A stretch of 64,000 nucleotides of DNA from Rachycentron canadum (lineage: Eukaryota; Chordata; Actinopteri; Carangiformes; Rachycentridae). The stretch spans positions 12,506,185 to 12,570,184 of the forward strand of contig CM076649.1 of assembly GCA_038496675.1 (NCBI GenBank). Direction: 5' to 3'. Within the stretch, counting starts at the first letter, position 1, and the number at the start of each line of letters is the position of its first letter. The translations under genes and the position numbers were made by a program. Positions 36,978 through 52,000 of this stretch are shown piece after piece. The notes under the pieces were generated by a model that did no database searches, had not been told where the DNA came from, and worked only from the letters and a program-made list of their open reading frames with translations.

Positions 36978-39900
36978 TTGACTGTAACTTCATACATATT
37001 CCAGACCCCAGCTCTCTGTCTTGCATGCCTTATTTCTCAAGCTGTCTCAGTGTGCGGGAGTCTTGCGTAAGACCACCCCCCGTGTTAATGTAAACCTGTC
37101 TCCTCATTCTTTCTCCAACCCTGAACCTTCCCTTCGCTTTCCATCGGGTTTTCTCTTTTTTCCCATCAGACCAATTCCACACATGTGTGGAATTGTTTAC
37201 ATAAACTGCACACATCAACATTTTACATGATATAACTAATATGTGCTGGATAGTCATTGACTGCAAAAATGCTTGGATTTGTGTGGAGTGATTAAACAGC
37301 TGAATCAGGCCAACAGTCAATGAACATTCACTATTAGAAAAGGTAAATAAATTTGTGGTACAGTTTCATCATCAATCAGCTCTCCGTCTTGTGATTCCCA
37401 GGTTGTGCAGATTTCCATTTGCTTTCTTAAATTACAGAAATTCATGCAAAGATAAGGGAACCATTCATGTCTATGCGATTTATTGAGGACCCATTCACTG
37501 GAGACACTCAGGTCTGTGTGACTTGTAGAAATGTGCTGACAAGTCATTGAGGATTTGGAGATTAGGGTCGCTGTTTATTTTGCTGACAAAATCAGTGGAT
37601 GCGTTTGTTTGTGCTCACAGTAATTTAGATTGGTCTGCACTTTTAGTGTCTTGATATTTGGAAGTGTCATCTGTGATAAGACTTGCCTCTTGGAAACTGT
37701 GGACATTAGTGTTTCCTGGAAGTGAAGTGGAGACTTTAATAACCTTCAGTAAGTAAACATGAAAGTAGCTTGATAATGATTTTTACAGCTAAAATTGGCT
37801 GAAGCTTCACTTTTATGATTAGATATAATTAGAATCTGGTTTATTCCCAAGTAGTAGTAGTTTTCACATACAAGGAATCTGTAAAGCAAGTACTGCAGAT
37901 CAGATCACTTAAATATAAATAGAAAAATGTAACAATCAAAAAACAGAGTTTACAAACACAATAACTCAAACAGTGTGCACCGATACCATCAGCAGTGTCA
38001 TCTTGGTAATTTGCAGCCAGTCATGCAGGTGTAGCTGAAACTACTCAAACAGGTCAGCAAAAGTGAAATTACACAGATTATATTCATATTATAAGCTCAC
38101 CTTTGTCCATCCATTTTCTAAACCACAACATCCCACTATTATTACTCTGGGCTGGAGCCTCTCCCAGAATGCATTGGGTGAATAGCATGGTACACCATGG
38201 TTAGTAGTTATGGTGCCTAAACCTAACCAGACTGTTCATGAAAATTGAAAACAAAAAGTTAAAGTCAAAAAAATAAAGCAGGACTGTAACTCCAGCCTCC
38301 TGGGTAGGAGTCCTACATCTGGCCCACTCACCCACCAGGACAATTTGCTTTGATGTGGATTTTGTCAGTCTTTACAGTACTTCTGTCAGAAGGTACTATG
38401 CACGGAGGCTTTCTGTCAAAAAGCCTTTGAGGCAAACGTCTCCCATTTTGCCTGAACAGGTCACCAGTCTGTCAGGGTCACATCAATCAAACGTAAAATG
38501 TCCTGCTAGTAAAAATTCCAAATGTGTGGCTCCCGGTCAATGACTGTAAATAAATATGGACAACATAACAGTTTCTCAAAAGTGAAGCCAAAATGTCTTA
38601 TTTGCCCCCCTGGTAGTGGGCTGCAGTGTAGGTCATAAAACCCTACTACCTCCATGTTGGCAAATGGAAAAGGGCCAAACTTCAACTGCAACAAAAAATT
38701 CAAAAATATTTTTATAAAAACAGTCTTAGTAGTTCAGTACATCTTATCACGCTGATGTATGTTCAAGAGTTCATCCTAAAAAGCTTCATTATTATTATAA
38801 TTAGCAAATGAATGACAACTGTGATTGAGGCGGATGGGTGCATGGGGGTGGCCTTGATACAGTGTTCAACAATAAATACACCAGTGCAAGTTAGCAGTGC
38901 TCATATAGAGGTGGTCAGCCACAACACAAAGTAAAAGGAGCGATAGATTTACATGTACCAGTACAGGAATTTGACTTTTTGTCTTGTACAAGTACAGTTT
39001 ATCAGTATAGGCGACCACAGCTAAACCCAGAGAACCAAAACCAGACCTCAGGTTACTTTGTGGCCAACATCTAATCAAATTGCATTGGTGTGATCTCCAT
39101 GATCAGATGATTATTTAATGTCAACCAGAATGTGCCTCTTCCTGACAGTGGGAGGCTTACTCCACTGATATTCAGTCAGGGCTGCCAAAGATAACAGGAG
39201 AGAAGTGAGCTGTTGCACAAAGCTCACATCTTTCCTCAGGTACACAGCAGGGTCAGAGCAGCAACTCCACTCTTACATGTGTGCATCAAAATGTACTTAG
39301 AACATATGCATTTAGCTCTGCTACTGTAGGTTAGTGTGGGAAGAGAGATGATCAAATATTAAAACACCCAGTCATACTGTTTCACCTGTTTTCATATTAA
39401 GCCATAACCAACCTAGTCTGACAAACGAATGTGTTGGATTGAGGACTGTCTGAGCAGCTCTGTTTATCAGGACACCGTAACGTTTGATTTTTCATTTATT
39501 TATTTATTGGTTTGTTTGTGCAACCATAGAACAAGTCCAAATCAAACTGAACCAGAAAATGTAACATCAGCAAAAACATCAGCATCAAGAAAGTCAAGGT
39601 TTTCTCGGTATCAATATGTATTTACAAATCACATAACAATACGAAATTTCATCCTGCTGAAACTAAATTTTTTTTTTTTTTTTTTTTTCCAAGCAAAAAA
39701 ATTTAAAACAGAAATTGAAATGTGACATTGAGTATCTCTGTTCTCATCTTGTGGGTATCCTGGCATCTTTCCCACTTTTTCCTCAGTACATCCTGTCTTC
39801 CCCTTCTGCCTCTTGACAGATAAACTCAAAATAGCATAAATGCAAATATCTTTCATTTGTTAATATTTGGAAACCTGTATCTGCATGGTAGAATTTTATT

Positions 39901-42900
39901 CTATTGATTAGAATACAATAACATAAATATTAATATTAAGTTAGTAACCCACCCAACTAGACAACATTTCCTAAACATTACAGCTAAAATACCTCTGTCT
40001 GAACGTATCAGATGTCCTGCAGTCACCAGGGTTCACTCTCTGACTCTGACAAGTTTTACACATGTTAAGTATATTTGCATTAGCATATGCATGCATATAC
40101 TTGTGTGTGTGTGTGTGTTTCAAGGCAGGCCTTATCTGTGCCAGACATTCTTTAAGGAAAAAGTCATGTTCTGTGCTGAGTTAAGCTAAGCTTGTGCTAA
40201 GCAAAGTTGGAGGAATGCAAATTTGGCTCACCTGTAAACCTGTCTGTATCAATCTGTTAATATCTGTGTCTATTCACCCTCATATGTACAAACCAGTTGC
40301 TGATGACCGTGATTTTCTCTTGACAGGTGTTTTGACCCTGATTGTGCCGCCTGTAGAACGCAGCAAGTTTTAACAGGTGTCTTGCAGAGGTGGCTTGAAT
40401 CCAAATTTTTTATCATCATTAGTCATGTTTGCAACTCACTGGCTGTTTTTTTTTTTTTTTTTTTGTTTATTGGTATTTACAGTGAAGTTGAATGCTGCTA
40501 TCTTCATGAACGACTGTCGTGAAAAGTCTGTTTTAGTGAAAAGGAAAGGGCTGAAATATCCTAAAGGACATCATGCACTTTCATTCTGATTTTAGTTTCT
40601 CTCTGGTTTTCAGCTCCAGGCGTATGGGGGTGGTGATACATGAGTTAGTCACTGGCATCACTGCATCATAATATCTCTTGAGTTTGCACAATGTAGAGCC
40701 AAGTATCAAGTCTGTTTCACAGTCTAAAAGTGCCATTTTAGAAAAATGTTATTACACTTTAGCAAAAAGTGACAGTGAAAACTGTTGTTTTTGTTTGTGT
40801 GCACATGTTTCTGTGTGGGATCGTTCACAATAATGGGAGAATTGATTCCTCCAGTGTGAAGTTGCAGCAGAAAATAAGTTCAATAGATCAATTCATGGCT
40901 CAACAACAAATCTTGAGCCAAATCCAACTGCATGGCTTACTGACACTGATCCTGTATCGCTCATCAGCCCAATTGAACTGTATGTTCTTTTTCTCTTTGT
41001 ACAATAGGGACCCAACTGTATCTACTATATATAGGTCTTTGTATGTATGTTTATGTTTATCACAAATGGCCTGCATTCATTCCTTCATAGACAAATACAC
41101 ATTTACATTTACACTGAAATGTTGAGTGATGTTAACATTTAGCTTTAAACCAGCCCCATTTTGTCACGAGATAATCACATAGAGAGGTGGGGTTATGTTC
41201 ATCCTACGCTCAGTTCATTCATCAAGAGTCTTGAGGGATCGTGGATTGTTGACTTCATAAATGGCAACTGAAAACTGAGATTTGTGACATATATTTGTCT
41301 GTACATTGGTATTATTATAGCTATTTCCCTAATGCATACTACATATGTATTCTCATATTATCGTATACTGTTTTTATTGTAATTAGTATGTTTTAAAAAA
41401 AAAAAGTCTACATATTTTTATACCAAGAGGAAATCATGCAATATTTGTGCTATTGTACATCAATTCAACTGTGACTTTAAGGTACAACTGCCAGTTAAAT
41501 AAATGTTATCAGTTATTTTATTTTTATCATTATTTTAGAGCTGATAGGCTTCTGCATTTCCTTTGTGCATTGTGTACATTAACAACTACAAAAAATAAAA
41601 AAAGAGACACAAAAATTGATGCTAAACCACTACAAAGACACACGAAACAACTACAAAGAAACTTAAAACGGTCGAGTGGTCTGTAGTCATTTTGCGTCTC
41701 TTTCAATCTGTGGGTCTTGGAGTGGGGGGCCTTTTACGTGTTTGTCCTCAGGGGTCCATTGTCTCATTATATGTCCATGGCCTGTGTGACTCTCCTCTCC
41801 ACCACCCCTCTGTCATCCCTCACTCTTAGCTGGCTGTGGGTAAGATGGATGCTAAGAGGACAGAAGCAAAAGAGTCCTGGGAACAAAGTGCTTAAAAACC
41901 ACAGGGGGTCTGCTTCCTCCCCTGCCTTTCACATAGAGGCTGCGTCTGTGTGCGTGCGTGTCGGATGCTGCTTATACCCCCCCCCCCGCGGGGGTCAGTG
42001 TAGGTTAAAGAGGTTGGAGTTTGGGATGAGCATGTAGCCCTACTTTTTGCTATTTTGGCTTCCTGCGGCTTTCAGTCTGTGGCAGAATCACTGCTTGCTA
42101 TATTCTGAGTCATCATAGTCTCTCAGCTCAAATCACCAATTTCATAGATTGAGTCAAACCTTGCTTTATTGAAGAAAGACGCTGTAATATACAGAGGGGG
42201 GTTGTCAGGTGATCTTGACATTCCTGTTGTTGATCAGAGCTGTACATAAGCTGTCTGGTCTATCCCTCCGTCTGTTTCTTTTACCCCCCAATTTAAGAAT
42301 ATGAGGCCCATCATTTGCAGGATTTGGAGGGTGAGTCTGTGAGCGCACATTCCTGACTGTGAGTGAAGCATGATCAAACGTGCCCACAAGCCCTAAATGG
42401 TTCAATACTAAAACTCGTCTCAGGCCACATCCCAACCTCCCCTGGGACAGAGGACACATGTCTCTGAGAGTTTCCAGAGAGTTTTACCTGGATTACATCA
42501 TGGAGGTTTGAGTCATCAACGTGTGATTGCATCTTTTCTCTCATTCCTCCTTTGCAGAATTTAAAAATGATCTGATAGCAGTAAAGTGCTGCATAATGGC
42601 CAATTCTAGACCACCTCTTGGACACACCAGCATAAGCAGGGCCATAATATTGCAGCTCAGTGTTGTTTCCTCCTACTGTGAGAATGTAGTGGAAATAGAA
42701 ATGAGCCCACACCACGAAAAACATTAAGAGGGATTTTTTTGCCTACGGTAATCAGAATTGTTAAAGCTGAAAATGTGTTGAAATTTGGCACCACAAAAGG
42801 GATAAACATTAGAATCAGCAGGAGGGATGGGGGCAGCTGTGTGTGTCTGTGTGTATGTGTACATGTGTGTTCATAAAGGAAATGTTTGTGGTTAAGTTTG

Positions 42901-44488
42901 GTGCATATTGTGGATATATTCTGTCTATCACTTTATAACCCTCTGTTTCTTTTTCCCATGCAGGGTAAAAACTTTCTTGCAACAGAACAATTAACGTCAC
43001 TTGATGATGATGTAACTCGCATTGCATTTCTCATAGTCAGCTGTGCAGCTTCCTGTGGAAAACAGTCACTTTCAGTCACTTCCCCCCTTTAACTCCCTCC
43101 CCTCCTCAAAAATGGTCGGTTTTCCAAGAAAAAGCAGTTCCACCTGGCTGGAGTTGCAGTTACAAGACATTAGAGAGAAATTATTTCTGTCTGCTTAGCA
43201 CTCTGAAGCTTCCAACACACTTCCTGTGGCCTGTTTCTGGAATGTACTCTGGAATGATATAATGACGTTACCACATCCCAGACAACACTACTGTACTGGG
43301 AATATTTAGAAATTTCTTGTGTTTATAGAGAGCAGTGTAGAGAACGGCTGATTATGAGTAATGATAACAAAGACACATCACGTTCAGGCCAATGTTCTGC
43401 TTCAGTGAGGGCAGCAGGCAGGTGGTCTGACAGCTGCCGAGAAACTGCATTTTCTCTCTTATAAAGTGTGTTTACATGCAGACCGTCCTGGTTATGGGTT
43501 GCACATTCGAATGGCTCGCTCCGTATCCTGATAGAAGCCAGGATACTTTAGCATGTAAACACCTTATCCAGCTTTCTGAGGCATTTTACTGAGATGGTCC
43601 AAGGCACTCCTCTTCTCAATAAGACTGTAACTCCACTTCAAATATTTCCGACCACTATCTTTACTAATTTACTAATTTTCTTTGCTGTGAACAAAAACTC
43701 AACTAACCAAGACTTTTGAGAAAAGATTAAAATCATTAAGATCATTCACGTTTTCTATTTCCATCTTCTTAAGTGTATTATGTCATTTTAAACAGAATAT
43801 CTTTAGATTTTTAACTGATTGTAGCTCCTCATACTGTTTTAAATATGATTTTTGTAATCGTTCAACAAACTATGCCTGAATTGCGACTGCAAATTTGCTC
43901 CATTTTGCTGACAAGCACTGGGTCAGCGCATGAATTTGTCTCTAGTCAGCTAAGTTGTGTGTAATACCATTAAACTGAGGCTCAAGGATACAAGTGAGGG
44001 TTGTCCTTTTTGTCAGCATCATGTTTGGTCTCTTTGTCTCATCAGCCATCAGGCGCAGTCAAATGTTTTTTCAGGGACTGAGAGTGATGTTTGTTGTGTG
44101 TTGGGAGGATGGAGGGGGCTCACGGGGGAAGCAGTGAAGGCATCTTTGTTAACCACACATAAGATACTAGTGTTTGGTGTGGCTTGTTATTGGTGTGAAA
44201 AGGCAGTCTGTTTAGGCAAATGACTGTTTTTTCTTTTTTTGTAGGGTTATTTACTGGAGGCTCTTTTAATTGAGTCTAAGCGTGTGTGCGTTTAGTGAGT
44301 TGGATTTTTCATAAACGTGTGACTTCCTGCAATGAGATTTTTAATCTCTTAATTACAGGAGAGTTGTGGAGAGAGTTGTGTATAGAATATGTTTGCCAGT
44401 GCATTTCTATTTCTATTTGTCCCCTCATAAAATGGTATAACCTCTCTTTTCTATCTCTCTGTATTTCGCTCTCTCTTTGTCATACAAA

Positions 44489-44556
<68 letters not shown>

Positions 44557-45991
44557 CCATGCCAACAGCTAATGAAGGAGTATTACAGACAGACAGACAG
44601 GAAGCAGACAGACTGATTGTCAGACGGTCAGAAAGAGGCGTGCACAAATGAAACAAAGAGAAGAGGAGCAGAGGATTTCTGGGGGGAGAAAGATCCCGTG
44701 GAGAAAAATTGGAGCAAAGCACTGAGAGTGTTTAAGAATATCATCACAAAGAGTCATATCCGATGATCAGAAATCAGTAAATGTCTGTTTGAGTTGAGTT
44801 AAAAATAGGTTTTCATATGGGGACTATTTGAATGTGGACTGGGACAGAAGAACAAAGAAATGAGGGGATGGGCTGCAGTTACTGTGCCCTCCCCAAAATC
44901 ACCTGCATTTGTTCACTATCAGACAAAGCAAATGATCTGAATGAACACATAGTAGTACATCATTTGATCTAATTCAATCATAAAATGTGCACAATTCTAA
45001 GAGCTTTTTTGTTTCCACTGTAGTTTTAGCTTTGTGTTAAATTCCTTGCAACAAGTGATGGTATGCAGATATACAGGAGAATAATACAGGTCACGTATAT
45101 CATTAGTTTAAAAGAAATATGACTTTATTTTAGTTTTAAGACATGTATATACTGGGTTTTTCCTGGCTTTAAATTAAATTAATCACTCATTTGGATATAA
45201 TATCAATCGAAGAGACATTTTTTAGAAACTGGTTGTGCTTGGATATAAAACAAACAATATTCACATGTTTGAACAGTCAAATTCAGTCGCAAATACCAGG
45301 GCATGGTAAACTCCTGCTGGAGGAGCTTCCTCAAAGAAAGTTTTGGCAGCAGCTTTCTCATGCACAGGTACAGATACCAGCATCACTTATTATTAGTGAT
45401 TCTCCGTGCAGGGAAAACCCTGATATAGGAGAAGAAAAATTTTGCATGGGACTGACCACACAGTCTTTTGTAGGCTTCAGGCACCAGTAAGCTGCTCAAG
45501 GGCACTGAAGCTCACAGGTGTAACACAACGACACAAACTGTATGAGTCGCTTTCTGTATTTTTGCTGATCTCCCCTTAGAAAAAGAGGCGCTGTACGATC
45601 ACACATCAGTGGAGAGTGAGCATTTTATGAAACAGGGATGAGCTGGTGAGAGTGGAGATGCACAGGGACAGACAGATCAGACAAAGAGGAAATTGGTCAG
45701 TAAAAAAAGCGTGAGTAATGCTGATGCCTGTTGCCATGGTGATTGGGGTCAATGAATGGTTGCCATGGAGCTTGCTACTTGGAATTCTGGGAAGGGGATG
45801 TTTTGATGTGTGTGTGTGTGTGCAGTCTGAAGTGTGTGGATGATGAAAGTGTATGTTCATAAGTCTGTATATTATAAATGAGGATGTACAGTTTGAGTCT
45901 GTGTGTACATAGAGAACAGAACAGATGGCTTAATAACAACAAGACAAATCAGCAGTCCTACAGTACACACTGCTATATGTCAATATGACCA

Positions 45992-46024
<33 letters not shown>

Positions 46025-49000
46025 TAATATATGATCAACTTTTATATAGGGTTTATAGAGGGCTAGGGTAAATATATTGACATAGCTCATTGACAGCAAC
46101 CTCTGTCATTGTTGTTTATACTTTTTATCCAAAACACGTAGTTTTGACCTGTAAGAATGATAGAGACGTCAGTTAGACCTCTCAAATGAGTCTGGCTTGT
46201 GGAAGTTTGAACGTTTTATTGTGATATATGTATAATGTACAAAATCTTAAGATTAAAATCTACATAAAAGGAACACTTGGCAATTCTGGCTGGTGTGTTG
46301 TACCTTTTTAGGAGGGAAATATAGATACATTCATCTAATATGAAATTTTACTGTGATGCATCAAGACTTTTCTATCCAGACAGGAATATGTGTTTGTGGC
46401 TAATCCAGTGAATTACTGCAAATAAAGACACTTAAGCTTATTGCTCATTAACACAATGGTGGCCTGATAGAATATTAAAGGGATAGTTGCCACAGCATAA
46501 ATAGGCATGGCAACATCTCTAATTTGCATATATCTTCATATTTCCCACTGCTGCTACATGTGCTGTCTCTGACATGTCTGTTCCCAGTCATGTCATGGTA
46601 ATTAGTGTATGATGAGCCCATGAGGGCCAAGCACAATTAGACATGCATGCATGCGTATAAGACAACTTCATGGTGTTAAACATGCGTGATGATCCTTTTA
46701 AGTAAGTTTATGGTTTGTTGTTCACGGCTGTTCACCTTCTTGAAGGCAAGAAAATGTTTGTTTAGATAAATGTTCCAGCTGTTGGCAAACAGCAGAAGGA
46801 ACAACTATCCTCTTTGTTAAGAGAAAAGTCAGGCACCTGTTTGTGTGAATGGAACTAGATTTGGCAGACTGGATGTTTTACACCCAATTTTGGCTGCTGT
46901 CCTAGCAGGCTAAGGGTTTCTCATGAAACCATGTATTTAGTAGGTTTCTGGGTCAATGTGTGTATGTTTTGACTGTCATATTCTGTTTCTGATTCACTTG
47001 TTTATCTCCATTTTTCTATTATTTTAGGTCAGTGGCTCAGATTAGGAAGCACCACAGAACAGGTTGACCTTAACTTAAGACTTATCCACAATACACGCAC
47101 ACACACACACTTTTTGCATTTAAAGCCCATTAGACTTGATGACATGCTGCCATTATGGTTAAAAGCTTGTAACCAGTTCCCTGGTTTAACAGGTTAATAT
47201 CACATATTTTACTCTATATAGTTACGTGTTTGTTTTACTCAAGGAACATTATGTGTAAAAGACATATCATGTCATTTCTAGTGAATAACATCTAATTGGA
47301 TGTGAGTATTTTAGCCATTGGGTCCAGGTTTGTCTGGTATCAGAGGACTTGTTGTTCCCTCTGCCGCTGTCCTTCTGGTCCTTGAAATGATGCTGATGTG
47401 AGTGTGATGCCATGTGACACATGGGGTCTGAGAGACAGGGCCCTCAGATATGTCTCTGAGCTGGAATCCTTGCCTCGCGTGAGGAGATTCAAGCAGATAG
47501 CCATGCAAGCTTCATGCTAGAGTACACACACAGTGTGGAGAACAAGAATAGACTGTGTACTAGTGTAGGTAGTTGTTGGGGCTGATGGGAGTGCAAGTGG
47601 AGCAAGTGCACGTGAGCCTCCCCTCCCCCCTCACTTGTGATGTAGGACCCTGTACAGTATGCTACCACTGGGAGCAAGTATGAGCCCATCCCCCTCCTGC
47701 ATCATCATCATCATCATCCTCCTCATCATCAGGATCTTTGGGGTGTTTTTCCAATGTTAAACACACAGACACGCACACACACACACACACACACAGAAAG
47801 CAGGTGTCACTGAAACACACATATCATCTTCATCCTCATTGCCTTGGCATCCTCATGCAGCCGGCGTGTCTTGTAGCATTACCCATAATCCTCCTTGGGA
47901 GTCAATCTTACTCCATTTCACTTAAATCCCATAACTCTCTAGTGCATTCAGGAAACACATTAATACCTGAGATACAGTGACTGTTGGGAGTATTGAAAGG
48001 GGCGAATAAAGACAATCAGAAACATGATCACAAACACATACATTTGTTTCTGTAGTTCTGTTTTTTTTTTTTTTTTTTTTTTTTTTGGTATTTCACCTTA
48101 ACAGAGCTGACAACCATCTTAGTATATCAATTTTCACAGCTCCACATAATTCCCCACTGTTATACACGCACAAAAACTCATGCTTCTAAGCTATTACACA
48201 AAGCACCAGCGTCATGCTCATTTTATTTTTGATGTCTGCGCTGAACTTGAAAACTTTGATCATTAGACTATCAGCTGCTGCTGAATTACATTTCATCTTT
48301 GTCATCAGATGTCAGCGAGCGTTTATTGGCAGTGTGTGCCGCCTGAGACACGACACGCTTGTAATGAGCTTATCCTCCACATTGAACAGCTGTTTGACAT
48401 TCAATGTCTTTGGTTCAGAGTGACTTAATGGGGAACATGATGCTGTTGGAGTCAGCTCAGTGCTTGTGGAGTGGAGCGTGTGTGTGCAGTGTTGTCTTTT
48501 TAATTGTAATTGCAGCAGAAGAGCAGAACCTTTGCACCAGTTTGATAGAGTGGATACATGCCAGAAATTTTACTGCAATAATACTCAAGTGCTACAAATT
48601 ACACAGACAGCTTAATTAAGCGTCTATGCTCCTATTGCCTCTGTTTTCCATCCCTCATTTTCTCTCTGAATCAATGCAAATCAGCCTTTTGTGCGGACCA
48701 CACACACATAGACACACAAGCATACATGCTGTGTCAGTTTCATGTTGTGTTTGAGAAAAAGTGCAGTCTTCAGAAAGGAGAAGACAAGTGCAAGACAGCT
48801 ACAAGTCAGGAGTTATCATTGCCAAGCATTGTAAAAAAGCTCAGGAGCAGAAAGGAATTCTGGGAATGTTGTTCTCTGGAACAGGTGGCAAAGCCGCTGA
48901 CCCACAGCCACAACCCCCACCCTTCCCCTCACTGTGTACTTCCTCTCTGAAGTAAAATCAGAATCAGACAGTCACAACCTTTAGGAGAAAAAATAAAAAG

Positions 49001-52000
49001 GCAGGTGTTTTTTGCTCCAACTCTGCACTGAAATTTACACCTTTGATGTATAAGATCGGCTGTCAGGGTGTTTTTGAAAGTGAAGAAGAGCTGAAGATGA
49101 GGGTGGAGTTGAGATGTGTGATGAGATCATCATCTTCCACAGCTTCAGGGTTGATGTCAACATGTTCCTGCACATGCACAGGGTGTGGCGATGATTCTTG
49201 GCTCGATCGAGCTTCTCCAATAAGCTCCAGCTGATCCTGAGGACTTGAGACCAGGAAATGGGTTTAGATTTATTTATCTCAGGAGATATTCTGTGTTTTT
49301 GTTTTTCTTACTTCCTTTTTCCAGAAGGATGTTTGAGCAAGTCTATTGAGGCATATTTATGTATGTCAGTGCATGTGTCAGAGGCATAAATGCAATTTGA
49401 CATAGTAAGATCCCAAGTACAACCTCTGTGCCCCACATGTAAGAAGTTGCAATTACAACTGACCCTGTAAATGTGATCATGGATGTCTGTGCATGTATGT
49501 GTATGGATGGTTGTGAGTTTACTTGCATGCTAAAAGAAGAAGACCTCTAGGGGAAGGCTGGTAAAGGCTTCTTGCCCACCCAAGGGCTATCAAGCCCCAT
49601 TATCTTCATATTTAGTGTACATTAAGAAGAAAATTGAAACCATACCTAATTTTAGAGTATGTTATTTCATTTTTGTTATTGTTCAATGCCAAGATGCTGG
49701 TAACATAATATATAAAATCTTCTTCGCCCTTTTAACAGCTCACCTTATGGACATGTGTATGTCAGTGCATGTGTCAGAGGTATGATCCGTGTCTTTGCAT
49801 GATGTCATTCATTGATTTTGCAGCTTGGCCGAGGCCACTAATCTTCCCGAGTGATGCCTCTGTCGATCCAGTCATCAGGATTAATGTTCAGCTCTGTGAG
49901 ACTGTGATGTGTGGCAGTTGATTGCAGCCTGATTTGCACTGGGGGTTGAATACAGATACAGTTAATGCTGTGATGGTGTGGCCTGTCTTTGAATACATGG
50001 AAGACATTCATCTGCCCTCACACTATTAGTTTGATCCCTTTACTGTCTTCTTTCACTAATGCTTTAATCTCCCTCCTGTATTTTATTCCCATTCTGCTGT
50101 TTTATTAGATCAGTCATTTTATTCTGAAATCTTCTCTAACTATTTGTCATTAGTTACTGTGATATTGTGGTTTACCACTAATCCAAGAATCTCTCCCAGA
50201 CAAGAATTTGAGTCTTGTTCTAACTGTGACTGTAATGGTTTTCAGCTTCATTTGTGGTTCTTCTCAGACATGCCAGTCCTTCTGGTTTGAACAATCTGGC
50301 ATTACTGAAGAGTGGATTTTAAATAACTATGTGGCTTTGTCCTCTCTCTGCAGGGCTGGCATTGATGATGTGGAGACAGATGTGGTGGAGATCGAGGCAA
50401 AGCTCGACAAGGTAAGAACCGTACTGCAGACGGTGCCGCTAATTAAAATATCAAATCTGAATCACACTGCCTGTGTCTGTCACTTTAACCTGGTTTTAAT
50501 CTGTGTTTCTGTGAATCATATTTTAGAGAAAATCATGCAAATACTTGCATAAGAATATAGACATCACAGGGCTCACTGTGAACTGATAGAAGGGCTTTTG
50601 GCTTTGATTCACATTATTTGAATGAAATGGCCACCAGATGTCAGATGTTGAGGTTGTCTATAAACACTTTGGATTCTTTTCCACCAAATTGACTCTAGCT
50701 GTTGAACTGGTTCAGTTCAGGATTCATGGAAATTTGGTGCAATCTAGCAAATCAACCCATGTAGTACACAAAGATGCATCATCAACTGAATGCATTTCAC
50801 AAACACTAACGAAAGTAAACGGTAGACTAACCATGAATGATAAGAAGATGTAACTCACTGATGTCGGCATGATACATACTTCAGGTCAAGGAAAATCTGC
50901 GTTTATTTTTTTGTCAAAAAGCTGCGAGCTGCTCAAAATTAGTTACTCAAACTGGAACAGAACCTGTCATAGTAATGTGCCTCTGTTGTCTTTTCACTCT
51001 CTGTTATTTAAATGTCAAGGCAACCAGAAAAATAGGTTTATGCACTGTTAGATAACACATACACACAGTGAGTCCACTAAACACATTATGCTTTATATTC
51101 TGTAGTATATGAGCCTCACAGAGAACAATCCTGTTATCTGAATGTGTCATGTCTGTCTGTGGATTAAAATTTAATGATGTTCTTTTTAAAAGTGACCACA
51201 ATGAATGACAGGGCAAAAGATGTAACAGTAGTGGGTGATTTAAAGGTTAAATAAATTACATGGATCAACTGCTATTATCCCCCTGAAAAAATTATCTGAA
51301 AAAATAGTGAAACTGGTAAATGCAAATAACACAATGTGCAGAAATTTCTTAGTTGCATCACTGTCTGATTGTATTACTTCTAAAGAGCAACTTTGGAGAT
51401 AAGGAGGAGCAGCAGAAATGGATGGCTAACTATCCCCAGAGAGTCTATGAGCTGAGATAATGCCTCTTCAGATAAACTAATAGACTTGTAAGACAGAGAG
51501 CATTTAGAGAATGAGATAGCATTAATGTAGTTAAGCAAGTGACCGCTCCCTTTTTGTGTGTTATCTCACTCACATCAGTTAGGTTTTTGTTTTGTTTTTT
51601 CTAGTAAAATGTCCTTTCGCACATCAACAACAGATATTACTCTAGATGTTTTATAGGACTTTTATAGGACTGACAACTCACAAGTGTATAGTCCATTTTA
51701 TCGTTTTTTGGAATTTTTATTAAAAAAAAAAGTCCAAGTGATGAATGAGCTGTTTAGATTTTCTTGATGTTGCAGTCTCCCAGGTTTATCAATAGGTCCA
51801 CATAGATACAGCCCCCACTCTTAAATTAGATAACCAGTGTGCAACACTTTGACACCTCACACAAATGTCCATGCCCCCACCCCATCAGACACACATCTAC
51901 AGATTACTTCTGCCCCCAATGGGTCAGGACCCTCTTTTGAACTTTGAGCTTCATTTGAGCACCAGTGAAAGATGACCGTGCTGGGTCAGGTGGGGGAGAG

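Larger units (their letters stand above)
28925..50353. other. ACAP3 intron 1, right part
   Basis: More than 21 kb without a supported exon. It contains microsatellites at 35124-35245, 36915-36974, 44490-44554, 45994-46023 and 47759-47796, repeat fragments at 38106-38490, 41570-41775 and 43468-43562, T-tracts (e.g. 48061-48086), and a 24-base direct repeat at 49361 and 49757. Open frames near 30374-30661 and 33011-33389 exist on both strands, show no similarity I recognise and lack splice context. Confidence 0.6.

Noticed and set aside
48726..48955. Two overlapping open frames of 64-74 codons
   Set aside because: No acceptor or donor of quality, no homology, and a proline-rich tail derived from a C-rich stretch.
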